Assembly (NCBI GenBank): GCA_902363805.1
Contig: CABJBF010000004.1
Span: 186,001-250,000, forward strand
Direction of reading: 5' to 3'
DNA length: 64,000 bases
From: Eubacteriaceae bacterium
GTDB taxonomy: Bacteria; Bacillota; Clostridia; Lachnospirales; Lachnospiraceae
Each line of letters begins with the position of its first letter. The first letter of the stretch is position 1. Of the stretch, positions 8,554 to 16,763 are shown in pieces. Position numbers and translations under genes: made by a program. The notes below the pieces were generated by a model, which worked only from the letters and a program-made list of their open reading frames with translations, did not search any database and was not told where the DNA came from.

Positions 8554-10755
8554 ATGTCAATTAAAATTGCTTTAGCAGGTAACCCTAACTGCGGAAAAAC
8601 AACTTTGTTTAATGCTTTGACAGGTTCTAATCAGTTTGTTGGAAACTGGCCAGGCGTTACAGTTGAAAAGAAAGAGGGTAAAATCAAGGGAAATAAGGAA
8701 GCTACATTGGTCGATTTACCAGGTATTTACTCTTTATCTCCATATACGCTTGAAGAAGTGGTTGCAAGAAATTATCTTATAACAGAAAAGCCGGATGCAA
8801 TAATTAATATTGTTGATGGTACAAACATTGAAAGAAACTTATATCTTTCAACTCAGATTATGGAACTTGGTATTCCTGTAATCATGGCTGTTAACATGGT
8901 TGACGTATTAGAGAAAAACGGTGACAAAGTTAACATCGAAAAATTAAGCCAGAAACTTGGATGCGAAGTAGTGGAAATTTCAGCTCTTAAAGGAAAAGGA
9001 ATTGATACACTTGTAAAAAAAGCAGTTGCTTTAGCTAACAAAAAACAGGCTTCAACAGCAGTTCATGAATTTACATTAGAAGTTGAAAATGTAATTAAAG
9101 ATGTAGAAAATATGCTTGGAAGCAGTGTTGCTCCTGAGCAGAAAAGATTCTTTGCAATAAAGCTTCTTGAAAAAGATGATAAAATCAGTGAAATGATGAC
9201 AGAAATTCCTGATGTATCAAATGAAATAGCAAAGCTTGAAAAAGAATTTGATGACGATACAGAAAGTATTATTACAAATGAAAGATATACATATATTTCT
9301 TCTATTATCGGAGAATGTATTAAGAAGTCTTCAAGGAAAGAATTATCAGTATCAGATAAAATTGATAAAGTAGTAACTAACAGATGGGCTGCACTTCCAA
9401 TTTTTGCAGTAGTAATGTTTGTTGTTTACTTTGTATCAGTAACAACAGTTGGTACATGGGCTACTGACTGGGCTAACGAGGGTGTATTTGGTGACGGATG
9501 GCATTTATTTGGAATCAAGTCAATCTTTGTTCCCGGTGTTCCTGTGATTATTGGAAATGCACTTGAAGCAATTAACTGTGCAGGCTGGTTGCAGGGATTA
9601 ATCCTTGATGGTATTGTAGCCGGTGTTGGTGCTGTACTTGGTTTCGTACCACAGATGCTTGTATTATTTATTTTCTTAGCTTTCCTTGAAAGCTGTGGAT
9701 ATATGGCAAGAGTTGCGTTTATCATGGACAGAATCTTTAGAAAGTTCGGTCTTTCAGGAAAATCATTCATTCCAATGTTAATTGGTAGTGGATGTGGTGT
9801 TCCGGGTATCATGGCATCAAGAACAATTGAAAATGACCGTGACCGTAAGATGACAATTATGACAACAACATTTGTTCCTTGTGGAGCAAAACTTCCTATT
9901 ATAGCTTTAATAGCAGGTGCATTCTTTGGTAATGCAGGCTGGGTAGCAACAAGTGCATACTTTGTTGGTATTGCAGCAATTATCTGCTCAGGTATTATTT
10001 TAAAGAAAACAAAAATGTTTGCAGGAGATCCTGCTCCATTCGTAATGGAACTTCCTGCATATCACTGGCCAACAGTTAGCAACGTACTTAGAAGTATGTG
10101 GGAAAGAGGATGGTCATTCATTAAGAAGGCAGGAACAATTATTCTTCTTTCAACAATCGTACTTTGGTTCTTAATGAGATTTGGTTGGGTAGATGGAAAA
10201 TTTGGAATGTTAGAAGCAGAACAGTTAAACGACAGTATTCTTGCTTCAATTGGAAGTGTAATCGCTCCTATTTTTGCACCACTTGGATGGACAAAAGCAG
10301 GTGAAGGATGGAAGATGGCTGTAGCAGCTATTTCAGGTTTAATTGCAAAAGAAAATGTAGTAGCAACATTTGGTATGTTATTCGGTTTTGCAGAAGTTGC
10401 AGAAGATGGTACAGAAATCTGGGGAAATCTTGCACAGATTATGACACCAATCGCTGCTTATGGTTTCTTAGTATTTAACCTTCTTTGCGCACCATGTTTC
10501 GCAGCTATGGGTGCTATTAAGAGAGAGATGAACAACAAAAAATGGTTCTTCTTTGCAATTGGATACCAGACAATTCTTGGATATGTAGTTGCATTATGTA
10601 TTTACCAGTTAGGTACATTATTTACAGGCGGAACATTTGGAGTTGGAACAGTAGTGGCAATCTTACTTGTAATCGGATTTGGATACTTATTATTCAGACC
10701 ATACAAGGAAAGTACATCTTTAAAAATTGATTCTAAAAAATTAGCAAAAAACTAA
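8554..10755 (+). CDS. feoB: Ferrous iron transporter FeoB
   Basis: 733 residues, the full length for the family. The N-terminal G domain has Walker A GNPNCGKT (9-16), GNWPGVTVEKKEG (switch I region), DLPG (54-57) and NMVD near residue 120. A helical guanine-dissociation-inhibitor-like linker follows (~170-270). The membrane domain starts near residue 285 and contains the two Gate motifs with conserved cysteines (GSGCGVPGIMASRTI; NLLCAPCFAAMGAIKREM). FeoB imports Fe2+ across the cytoplasmic membrane. It is the last gene of the feo operon, with an AAGGAG site 6 bases before ATG. Confidence 0.98.
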   Translation: MSIKIALAGNPNCGKTTLFNALTGSNQFVGNWPGVTVEKKEGKIKGNKEATLVDLPGIYSLSPYTLEEVVARNYLITEKPDAIINIVDGTNIERNLYLSTQIMELGIPVIMAVNMVDVLEKNGDKVNIEKLSQKLGCEVVEISALKGKGIDTLVKKAVALANKKQASTAVHEFTLEVENVIKDVENMLGSSVAPEQKRFFAIKLLEKDDKISEMMTEIPDVSNEIAKLEKEFDDDTESIITNERYTYISSIIGECIKKSSRKELSVSDKIDKVVTNRWAALPIFAVVMFVVYFVSVTTVGTWATDWANEGVFGDGWHLFGIKSIFVPGVPVIIGNALEAINCAGWLQGLILDGIVAGVGAVLGFVPQMLVLFIFLAFLESCGYMARVAFIMDRIFRKFGLSGKSFIPMLIGSGCGVPGIMASRTIENDRDRKMTIMTTTFVPCGAKLPIIALIAGAFFGNAGWVATSAYFVGIAAIICSGIILKKTKMFAGDPAPFVMELPAYHWPTVSNVLRSMWERGWSFIKKAGTIILLSTIVLWFLMRFGWVDGKFGMLEAEQLNDSILASIGSVIAPIFAPLGWTKAGEGWKMAVAAISGLIAKENVVATFGMLFGFAEVAEDGTEIWGNLAQIMTPIAAYGFLVFNLLCAPCFAAMGAIKREMNNKKWFFFAIGYQTILGYVVALCIYQLGTLFTGGTFGVGTVVAILLVIGFGYLLFRPYKESTSLKIDSKKLAKN

Positions 10756-10782
10756 TTTAAACATAATAAAATATTTATATAG

Positions 10783-10838
10783 AGGACTTTATAGGATATG
10801 TAGTAATGCCAATCGTATCCTGTAAAGTCTTTTTTTGT
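10783..10838 (+). terminator. Terminator of the feo operon
   Basis: An imperfect stem, GGACTTTATAGGATAT pairing with GTATCCTGTAAAGTC, is followed by a run of seven T's from about 10830. Confidence 0.8.
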
Positions 10839-10937
10839 TTTTATATTTTTTTGTTAATGAGTTTGCAGCAAATGTTATTGAAGCGACAAAGAAATATAAC
10901 ACAAGGCTTACAAAATAGCGTACTATCTTCCAATATA

Positions 10938-10981
10938 TAGTGTAAACAAGACATTAAGGTTTTGTTTACACTAATTTTTTT
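10938..10981 (+). terminator. Second intrinsic terminator upstream of the LytTR system, with no intact gene feeding it
   Basis: TAGTGTAAACAA (10938-10949) pairs perfectly with TTGTTTACACTA (10962-10973) and is followed by ATTTTTTT. The 10839-10937 stretch above it has no complete gene. One plus frame there reads VNEFAANVIEATKKYNTRLTK before a stop and could be the tail of a vanished gene, with this as its terminator. The rest of 10982-11113 is AT-rich leader for the next gene. Confidence 0.65.
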
Positions 10982-11113
10982 GTATGTTAAGATATAATTT
11001 ATAAGGAGTTTTACAATAGTTGCACAGTTATAAATAACGAATTTTAATATTTGAAAATAAAGTTATGAGGGTGTAGTGGTTAATTTTAAAATTACGAAGA
11101 GTAGGAGGATACA

Positions 11114-11824
11114 ATGATTAATATTGCAATAGTTGAGGATGAAAAATTATACGTATCTCAATTTAAGGAATATATATCACGATATGAGAAGGAAAGCGGA
11201 AACAGAATTAATGTAAGGGTATTTCCGGATGGAGCGGAAATAGTTGAAAATTATTCAGGAGATTTTGACATAATTCTTATGGATATTCAGATGAAATATA
11301 TGGATGGAATGACGGCTGCTGAACAGATTAGAAAATTAGACAGCGAGGTAATTATAATGTTTATTACAAATATGACCCAATATGCAATAAGAGGATATGA
11401 AGTTGATGCATTAGATTACGTTGTAAAACCGGTTGAATATTTTTCGTTTTCGCAGAAACTTGATAGAGCGATAGGAAGACTACAAAATAAAAAGAAAGTA
11501 TTTGTATCAATTCCTGTAGAAGATGGTGTTTTAAAAATGGAAATTGATGATATATATTATGTTGAAAGTATGGGACATTCTCTCATATATAGAACTAAGA
11601 AAGGCGAATTTACTGCAAGAGGTACAATGAAAGATATGGAGGAAATATTATCGCCATATGGTTTTTTCAGATGCAATAAAGGATATATTGTTAATCTCAA
11701 ATACGTCGATGGTGTAAAAGAGGGAGTGTGCCTTATTAATGACGAGGAGTTATTAATAAGTAGAGCAAAGAAAAAGCCGTTTATGGAGGCTTTAGTTAAT
11801 TATATGAGTGGGGTGACTGAATAA
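11114..11824 (+). CDS. LytTR-family response regulator
   Basis: 236 residues. The receiver domain has acidic pocket E8-D9 and phospho-acceptor Asp57 in LMDIQMKYMDGMTAAEQIR. A C-terminal LytTR DNA-binding domain (~130-230) contains IDDIYYVESMGHSL and FFRCNKGYIVNLKYVDGV. LytTR regulators, such as AgrA, bind pairs of ~9-bp direct repeats about 21 bp apart. Such pairs occur upstream of both GH3 genes that follow. An AGGAGG site precedes ATG 11114. The stop codon overlaps the kinase start by one base, so the two are translationally coupled. Confidence 0.95.
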   Translation: MINIAIVEDEKLYVSQFKEYISRYEKESGNRINVRVFPDGAEIVENYSGDFDIILMDIQMKYMDGMTAAEQIRKLDSEVIIMFITNMTQYAIRGYEVDALDYVVKPVEYFSFSQKLDRAIGRLQNKKKVFVSIPVEDGVLKMEIDDIYYVESMGHSLIYRTKKGEFTARGTMKDMEEILSPYGFFRCNKGYIVNLKYVDGVKEGVCLINDEELLISRAKKKPFMEALVNYMSGVTE

Positions 11825-13149
11825 TGGAAACGATTTATCAGGATATTCCAAGACTTTATACGGCATTAGCAGAATGGGGAGCGTGTGTAATTTATATTTG
11901 CCTTATTAAGAAGAGGTTAAATAATAAAATAACAGTTGCATTATCAACGTTATTTTTAGTTGCACAGATTGCGTTGTTAGTTCCAACAGGAGATTTGCCA
12001 ACAGTATGGTGGATTCCATGTATGGTGGCTGCGGCACTTTTAATGTTTTTATTTATTTATACGGTAGGAAATGTGCATTCAATTACGGCGGCATATTTAT
12101 GTGCGAGAGCATTTCTTATTGCTGAGTTTACAGCATCATTTCAGTGGCAGTGGGATTGTTATCTGAATGCAAGAGTTGATGTTGAACATTTTGTATTTGC
12201 AAAGATAGTAATGCTGGTTGTTATATATACGGCAATTTTTGTATTAGTTGCATTTATGGAAAAGCCGTTAATGAATCCTGAATATTTAAATAAAATTACA
12301 TATAAAGAATTTATTGCAGTTATAGCTATAGTGGCAGTAGCATTTACATTTAGTAATTTAAGTTTTATTTGGAAAAATACTCCATTTTCAAGTGGATTTA
12401 GAAGTGACATATTTAACATTAGAACATTATTTGATTTAGCAGGAATGACAATTCTTTATGCTTATCAAAGTAGAGTTTGTGAACTTATGGCTGAGTCAGA
12501 ACTTGTAACAATGGATTCAATGTTAAAGAGCCAGTACAATCAATATAGAAATTATCAGGAAAGCATAGATTTAATTAATATGAAATATCATGATTTAAAG
12601 CATCAGATTGCAGGTCTTAGGGCAGAAACGGATACCGATAAAAGAACAGAGTGGCTTGATGCAATGGAAGATGATATTAGAGGATTTGAGAGTGTTACTA
12701 ATACAGGAAATAAGGTATTAGATACTATTATAGCGGGAAAGATAATGCATGGACAGAAATATGATATTAAGTTTACCTGTGTTATTGATGGAAAATTACT
12801 TGATTTTATGCATGTTACTGATATTTGTACTATATTTGGAAATGCAATTGATAATGCAATTGAAAATGTAGTAATGATTAAGGATGTTGAAAAAAGAATT
12901 ATACACGCGACTGTTTCTGCGAAGAATAAATTTGTACTTATTCAATTTCAGAATTATTGCGAAGTTAAACCAAATGAGGATAAAAGAGGAGTTAGATTAT
13001 TTGTGAGTTCAAAGGCTGACAAAAGAAATCATGGATTCGGACTTAAGAGTATTCAATATACAGTTGACAAATATGACGGAACCATGAAGGTAGGAATGAA
13101 TAAAGATTGGTTTGAACTCACGATATTAATTCCTTGTAGCAACAAATAA
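11824..13149 (+). CDS. GHKL-type sensor histidine kinase (AgrC/CitA-like architecture)
   Basis: 441 residues. About six hydrophobic segments fill residues 10-225. The dimerisation helix has the phospho-accepting motif YHDLKHQI, His256 being the likely acceptor. The ATPase domain of the GHKL (HATPase_c_5) class has the N-box FGNAIDNAIENV near residue 335 and a late G-box, GFGLKSIQYTVDKYDG. This layout, a multi-spanning sensor paired with a LytTR regulator, is typical of peptide- or nutrient-sensing systems in Firmicutes. The ligand is unknown. Because the adjacent genes encode beta-glycosidases, a sugar-related cue is an inference. Confidence 0.92.
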   Translation: METIYQDIPRLYTALAEWGACVIYICLIKKRLNNKITVALSTLFLVAQIALLVPTGDLPTVWWIPCMVAAALLMFLFIYTVGNVHSITAAYLCARAFLIAEFTASFQWQWDCYLNARVDVEHFVFAKIVMLVVIYTAIFVLVAFMEKPLMNPEYLNKITYKEFIAVIAIVAVAFTFSNLSFIWKNTPFSSGFRSDIFNIRTLFDLAGMTILYAYQSRVCELMAESELVTMDSMLKSQYNQYRNYQESIDLINMKYHDLKHQIAGLRAETDTDKRTEWLDAMEDDIRGFESVTNTGNKVLDTIIAGKIMHGQKYDIKFTCVIDGKLLDFMHVTDICTIFGNAIDNAIENVVMIKDVEKRIIHATVSAKNKFVLIQFQNYCEVKPNEDKRGVRLFVSSKADKRNHGFGLKSIQYTVDKYDGTMKVGMNKDWFELTILIPCSNK

Positions 13150-13165
13150 TTGTTAAATAAATGTG

Positions 13166-13195
13166 AAAAGTGCACATATAAGTGCACTTTTTTTG
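13166..13195 (+). terminator. Terminator of the LytTR two-component operon
   Basis: AAAAGTGCAC (13166-13175) pairs with GTGCACTTTT (13182-13191), and the T-run continues to 13194. Confidence 0.85.
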
Positions 13196-13217
13196 TGCAA
13201 AAAGCATATATAAAATG

Positions 13218-13247
13218 CAGTTAATGAGTTATTTTCGACAGTTTATG
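13218..13247 (+). promoter_or_regulatory. Candidate LytTR binding site upstream of the membrane-anchored GH3 gene
   Basis: CAGTTAATG at 13218-13226 and CAGTTTATG at 13239-13247 are direct repeats 21 bp apart (12-bp spacer). This is the geometry known for AgrA-type LytTR operators. A candidate -10 (TAAAGT, 13278-13283) starts 31 bp below the second repeat. The second GH3 gene has a matching arrangement. Confidence 0.7.
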
Positions 13248-13335
13248 ACAGAAAACTCAAATTAAATTAGGATGTGGTAAAGTATATTTACAAGGAAACA
13301 GCGGATATCGCTCAGATGAAAAAGGAGGAAATGAG

Positions 13336-16263
13336 ATGTTAGCTATTAACTGGGATGACGTTATAGGAGTTATTCAAAGTATCTCAACACACTTAATAGT
13401 AGGTGTAATAGCAATTATTGTCGGTATAATTGCTATCGTAGCAGTAAAAGGATTAAAGAAACCTTTAAAGCGTTTGGTTCGTGGAGAGGTTTTGGTAGCA
13501 ATGGTATTGGTAATTGTTGTAATTGCAAATTTAATTTGTACAGGACCAATGAACACATTGTTAACATCAGTAGCAGGAAAGCCGGTTAGCAAAATCGACG
13601 CAAAGACAACTGAAGAAGCTACTGATTTAGTTTCAGAAATTGTGGAAGAAGGAGCAGTTCTTTTAAAGAATGATGATAACGTTCTTCCTGTAACAAGTGG
13701 TAAGTTAAACGTATTTGGCTGGGGTTCAACAAATCCTTGCTATGGTGGTACAGGTTCAGGTGCATTAAATGATGCATATCCTACAGTTAATTTAATCAAA
13801 GGTTTAAATGACGCGGGAATCGAAACAAACAAGGAATTAACAAAATTCTACACAGATTATGAAGATAAACATCCTGAAGTAGGAATGATGAGTTGTGACT
13901 GGACATTACCTGAGCCAAATGTAAGTCTTTACACAGATGAAATGATGAACAATGCAAAAGAATTTTCAAACACAGCAATGGTAGTTATTTCACGTGTAGG
14001 TGGTGAAGGTGCTGACCTTCCAACAGATATGGCAGCAGTTGCTGACGGAACATACAAAGCAGATATTCCGATGACATATGACGATTCAGTAAATGAAGGA
14101 AAAGACTGGGACAAAGGAGATCATTTCTTACAGTTATCAAACAGAGAAGAAGAAATGCTTGATCTTGTATGTAAAAACTTTGACAACGTAATTGTTGTAT
14201 ACAATGGTGCAAACCCATTTGAATTAGGATTTATTAATGATTACAAACAGATTAAGGGTGCATACTGGTGTGCAGGTGCAGGTCAGTCAGGATTTGACGG
14301 ATTTGGACGTATCGTATCAGGTGAAGTTAACCCATCAGGTAGATTAGTTGATACATTTGTATATGATTTAACAAAAGCTCCAACATGGAATAACATGGGA
14401 GAATTTGAATATACAAATATGAGTGATTTCAAGGTTGATGCAACAGCTTTCAGTCCTGAAACACAGCCAACTTTTGTAAATTATGTTGAAGGAATTTATG
14501 TAGGATATAAGTTCTATGAAACAGCAGCTACAGAAGGTCTTATTGATTATGATAAGACAGTTCAGTACCCATTTGGATACGGACTTAGCTACAGCACATT
14601 TGAACAGAAAATTGTAAATTCAAGCACAGAAGGTGATACTGTAACATTGACAGTTGAAGTTAAGAACACAGGATCAGTTGCTGGTAAGGATGTTGTAGAA
14701 GTATATTATAATCCTCCATATACAAATGGTGGTATTGAAAAATCAAGTGCAAACTTAGTTACATATACTAAGACAGGTTCAATTGAACCGGGTGCAACTC
14801 AAACAGTTGAAGTTTCATTTGATAAAGAAGATATGGCATCTTATGATTCAAAGACAGCTAAAGCATATGTTTTAGAACAAGGTGACTATGTGGTATCTAT
14901 AAATTCAGATTCACATACAGTATTAGACAGCGTTAATGTAAATGTTCCTGAAACAATTACATATGGCGAAGATAACAAACGTGAAAGTGATGTATCAGTT
15001 GCAACAAACGAATTTGATTTCGCAGAAGGTGATGTAACATACCTTTCAAGAGCAGATAAATTTGCAAACTATGAAGAAGCAACAAAGGCTCCAACAAGTA
15101 CAGAGATGTCAGATGAAGCTAAAGCAGGATTTTATAATGTATCAAATTATGATGCAAAAGCAGGTGAAAAAGATGAAGATCCTGATGCAGAATATCCAAC
15201 AACAGGAAAGAATGCAGGAATTAATTTAGTTGACATGCGTGGTGTAGACTATGATGATGAAAAATGGGATACATTCATGGATCAGTTAACAATTAAGGAA
15301 ATGAACAGTATGACATCTCTTGGTGGATATCAGACTGCAGCAATTAAATCAGTAGGAAAATATAGAACAAATGACTGTGATGGTCCGGCTTCTATTAATA
15401 ACAACTTTACAGGACAGGGTTCTGTAGGATTCCCTGCAGCAGTAGTAATTGCAGCTACATGGAATAATGAATTAGCAAATAAATTTGGTGATTCAATCGG
15501 AACAATGGCAGATCAGATGGATACAGCAGGTTGGTATGGCCCGGCTATGAACATTCATCGTACAGCATTTGCAGGACGTAACTTTGAATACTATTCAGAA
15601 GATGGTGTATTATCAGGAGATATCGCTGCAAGCGCAATTCAGGGTGCACAGGCTCACGGAGTATATGCATATATGAAACACTTTGCATTAAATGATCAGG
15701 AAACAAATAGAACAAGTATGCTTTGCACATGGGCAAATGAACAGGCAATCCGTGAAGTTTACTTAAAGCCATTTGAAAAATCAGTTAAAGACGGTGGCTC
15801 ATTAGCAGTTATGTCATCATTCAACTACATTGGAAACTGCTGGGCTGGTGGATGCTCAGAATTATTAGAAGATGTTCTCCGTGGTGAATGGGGATTCAAG
15901 GGATTTGTTGAAACTGACTACTTTGGTGTATATGGTTACATGAACGCTGACCAGGCAATTCGTAACGGTACAGACCTTATGTTAGTAAACTATGCAACAG
16001 AAGCAAATGATATGAAATATACTGAAACAGCAGGAGCACAGCAGAAATTACGTCAGTCAGCAAAACGTATTCTCTATGTTGTAGCAAATAGCCGTCAGTA
16101 CAGTGAACTTGGAATTGAACAGTCACAGCAGCCAAACCGTTGGGAAACAATTCTTAAAGTTGTAGATGTTTGCGCAGCAATTATCTTAATTGCCTGGGAA
16201 ATCTTATTAATAGTAAACTTCAACAAGAGAAGAAAAGAAGTTGTTGTAGAACAGGCAGAATAA
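13336..16263 (+). CDS. Membrane-anchored glycoside hydrolase family 3 protein with swapped GH3 domain order
   Basis: 975 residues. Two hydrophobic segments near the N-terminus (about 16-35 and 47-65) and one near the C-terminus (about 940-962) suggest membrane anchoring. The module normally found second in GH3 comes first: the alpha/beta sandwich (GAVLLKNDDNVLPV, ~100-370), then PFGYGLSYSTF and a fibronectin-like domain (~425-530). The TIM-barrel catalytic module follows (~620-900) with NDCDGPASIN, AGRNFEYYSEDGVLSG, KHFALNDQETNR and nucleophile Asp861 in FVETDYFG, where most family members have SDW. Beta-glucosidase or related exo-activity is expected; the sugar is not determined. AAAGGAGG precedes ATG 13336. 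Confidence 0.92.
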   Translation: MLAINWDDVIGVIQSISTHLIVGVIAIIVGIIAIVAVKGLKKPLKRLVRGEVLVAMVLVIVVIANLICTGPMNTLLTSVAGKPVSKIDAKTTEEATDLVSEIVEEGAVLLKNDDNVLPVTSGKLNVFGWGSTNPCYGGTGSGALNDAYPTVNLIKGLNDAGIETNKELTKFYTDYEDKHPEVGMMSCDWTLPEPNVSLYTDEMMNNAKEFSNTAMVVISRVGGEGADLPTDMAAVADGTYKADIPMTYDDSVNEGKDWDKGDHFLQLSNREEEMLDLVCKNFDNVIVVYNGANPFELGFINDYKQIKGAYWCAGAGQSGFDGFGRIVSGEVNPSGRLVDTFVYDLTKAPTWNNMGEFEYTNMSDFKVDATAFSPETQPTFVNYVEGIYVGYKFYETAATEGLIDYDKTVQYPFGYGLSYSTFEQKIVNSSTEGDTVTLTVEVKNTGSVAGKDVVEVYYNPPYTNGGIEKSSANLVTYTKTGSIEPGATQTVEVSFDKEDMASYDSKTAKAYVLEQGDYVVSINSDSHTVLDSVNVNVPETITYGEDNKRESDVSVATNEFDFAEGDVTYLSRADKFANYEEATKAPTSTEMSDEAKAGFYNVSNYDAKAGEKDEDPDAEYPTTGKNAGINLVDMRGVDYDDEKWDTFMDQLTIKEMNSMTSLGGYQTAAIKSVGKYRTNDCDGPASINNNFTGQGSVGFPAAVVIAATWNNELANKFGDSIGTMADQMDTAGWYGPAMNIHRTAFAGRNFEYYSEDGVLSGDIAASAIQGAQAHGVYAYMKHFALNDQETNRTSMLCTWANEQAIREVYLKPFEKSVKDGGSLAVMSSFNYIGNCWAGGCSELLEDVLRGEWGFKGFVETDYFGVYGYMNADQAIRNGTDLMLVNYATEANDMKYTETAGAQQKLRQSAKRILYVVANSRQYSELGIEQSQQPNRWETILKVVDVCAAIILIAWEILLIVNFNKRRKEVVVEQAE

Positions 16264-16347
16264 TATAGTTGTTTAAGAATAATTATAGATTATAACTAAA
16301 GGTAATCATGCTACTTGTAGAGCATGACGACCGGAAAACTCCCTCAA

Positions 16348-16397
16348 ATGCATCCTTACTTAAGTGATTAAAACTTAAGTAAGGATGCATATTTTTT
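16348..16397 (+). terminator. Terminator of the first GH3 gene
   Basis: A perfect 18-bp stem (16348-16365 with 16373-16390, containing CATCCTTACTTAAGT) with a 7-base loop is followed by ATTTTTT. A smaller hairpin, CATGCT/AGCATG, lies at 16307-16326. Confidence 0.9.
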
Positions 16398-16474
16398 ATG
16401 CACAATGAAAGAGTTTCAGCCTGATTAATGTCAAACTGATTTAAAGATATAATGTCCTGGGTTTAAGATAGTAT

Positions 16475-16609
16475 TTATGCTTATAAGTAGTGAAAGTGCT
16501 CTGCTAGTACGGCTGACAATTATGCTTATAAGTAGTGAAAGTATTCTACTAATATATCTACAACTGTGATTACAATCAGTAAAAGCATTCCTTAAAGATA
16601 CCCTTATAA
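16475..16609 (+). repeat. 45-bp imperfect tandem repeat upstream of the second GH3 gene
   Basis: Units at 16475-16519 and 16520-16564 share their first 23 bases exactly (TTATGCTTATAAGTAGTGAA plus AGT) and then diverge. A third, decayed unit (16565-16609) keeps a similar AGTAAAAGCATTC core. The array ends just before the LytTR-like site, within the 16264-16763 non-coding interval. It may be an extended binding region. Confidence 0.6.
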
Positions 16610-16614
16610 AAGCA

Positions 16615-16644
16615 CCGTTTATGTCTCCAAAACGGCAGTTTATG
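16615..16644 (+). promoter_or_regulatory. Candidate LytTR binding site upstream of the second GH3 gene
   Basis: CCGTTTATG at 16615-16623 and CAGTTTATG at 16636-16644 are direct repeats at 21-bp pitch, with the same 12-bp spacing as the site at 13218-13247. TATATT at 16675-16680, a possible -10, again starts 31 bp below the second repeat. Confidence 0.7.
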
Positions 16645-16763
16645 ACAAAAGAATATATTTGATTTTTTAGATGATATATTAAGATTAACAAAATGAAAGA
16701 AGAATTTAGCAACAAAAAAAGAAAGTTAGTACATAAATATTGCGATTAGAAAAGGAGAGTAAA

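Noticed and set aside
16740..16763. Eight extra N-terminal residues on the second GH3 protein
   Set aside because: They would start at TTG 16740 without a ribosome binding site, and the AAAGGAG for ATG 16764 lies within them.
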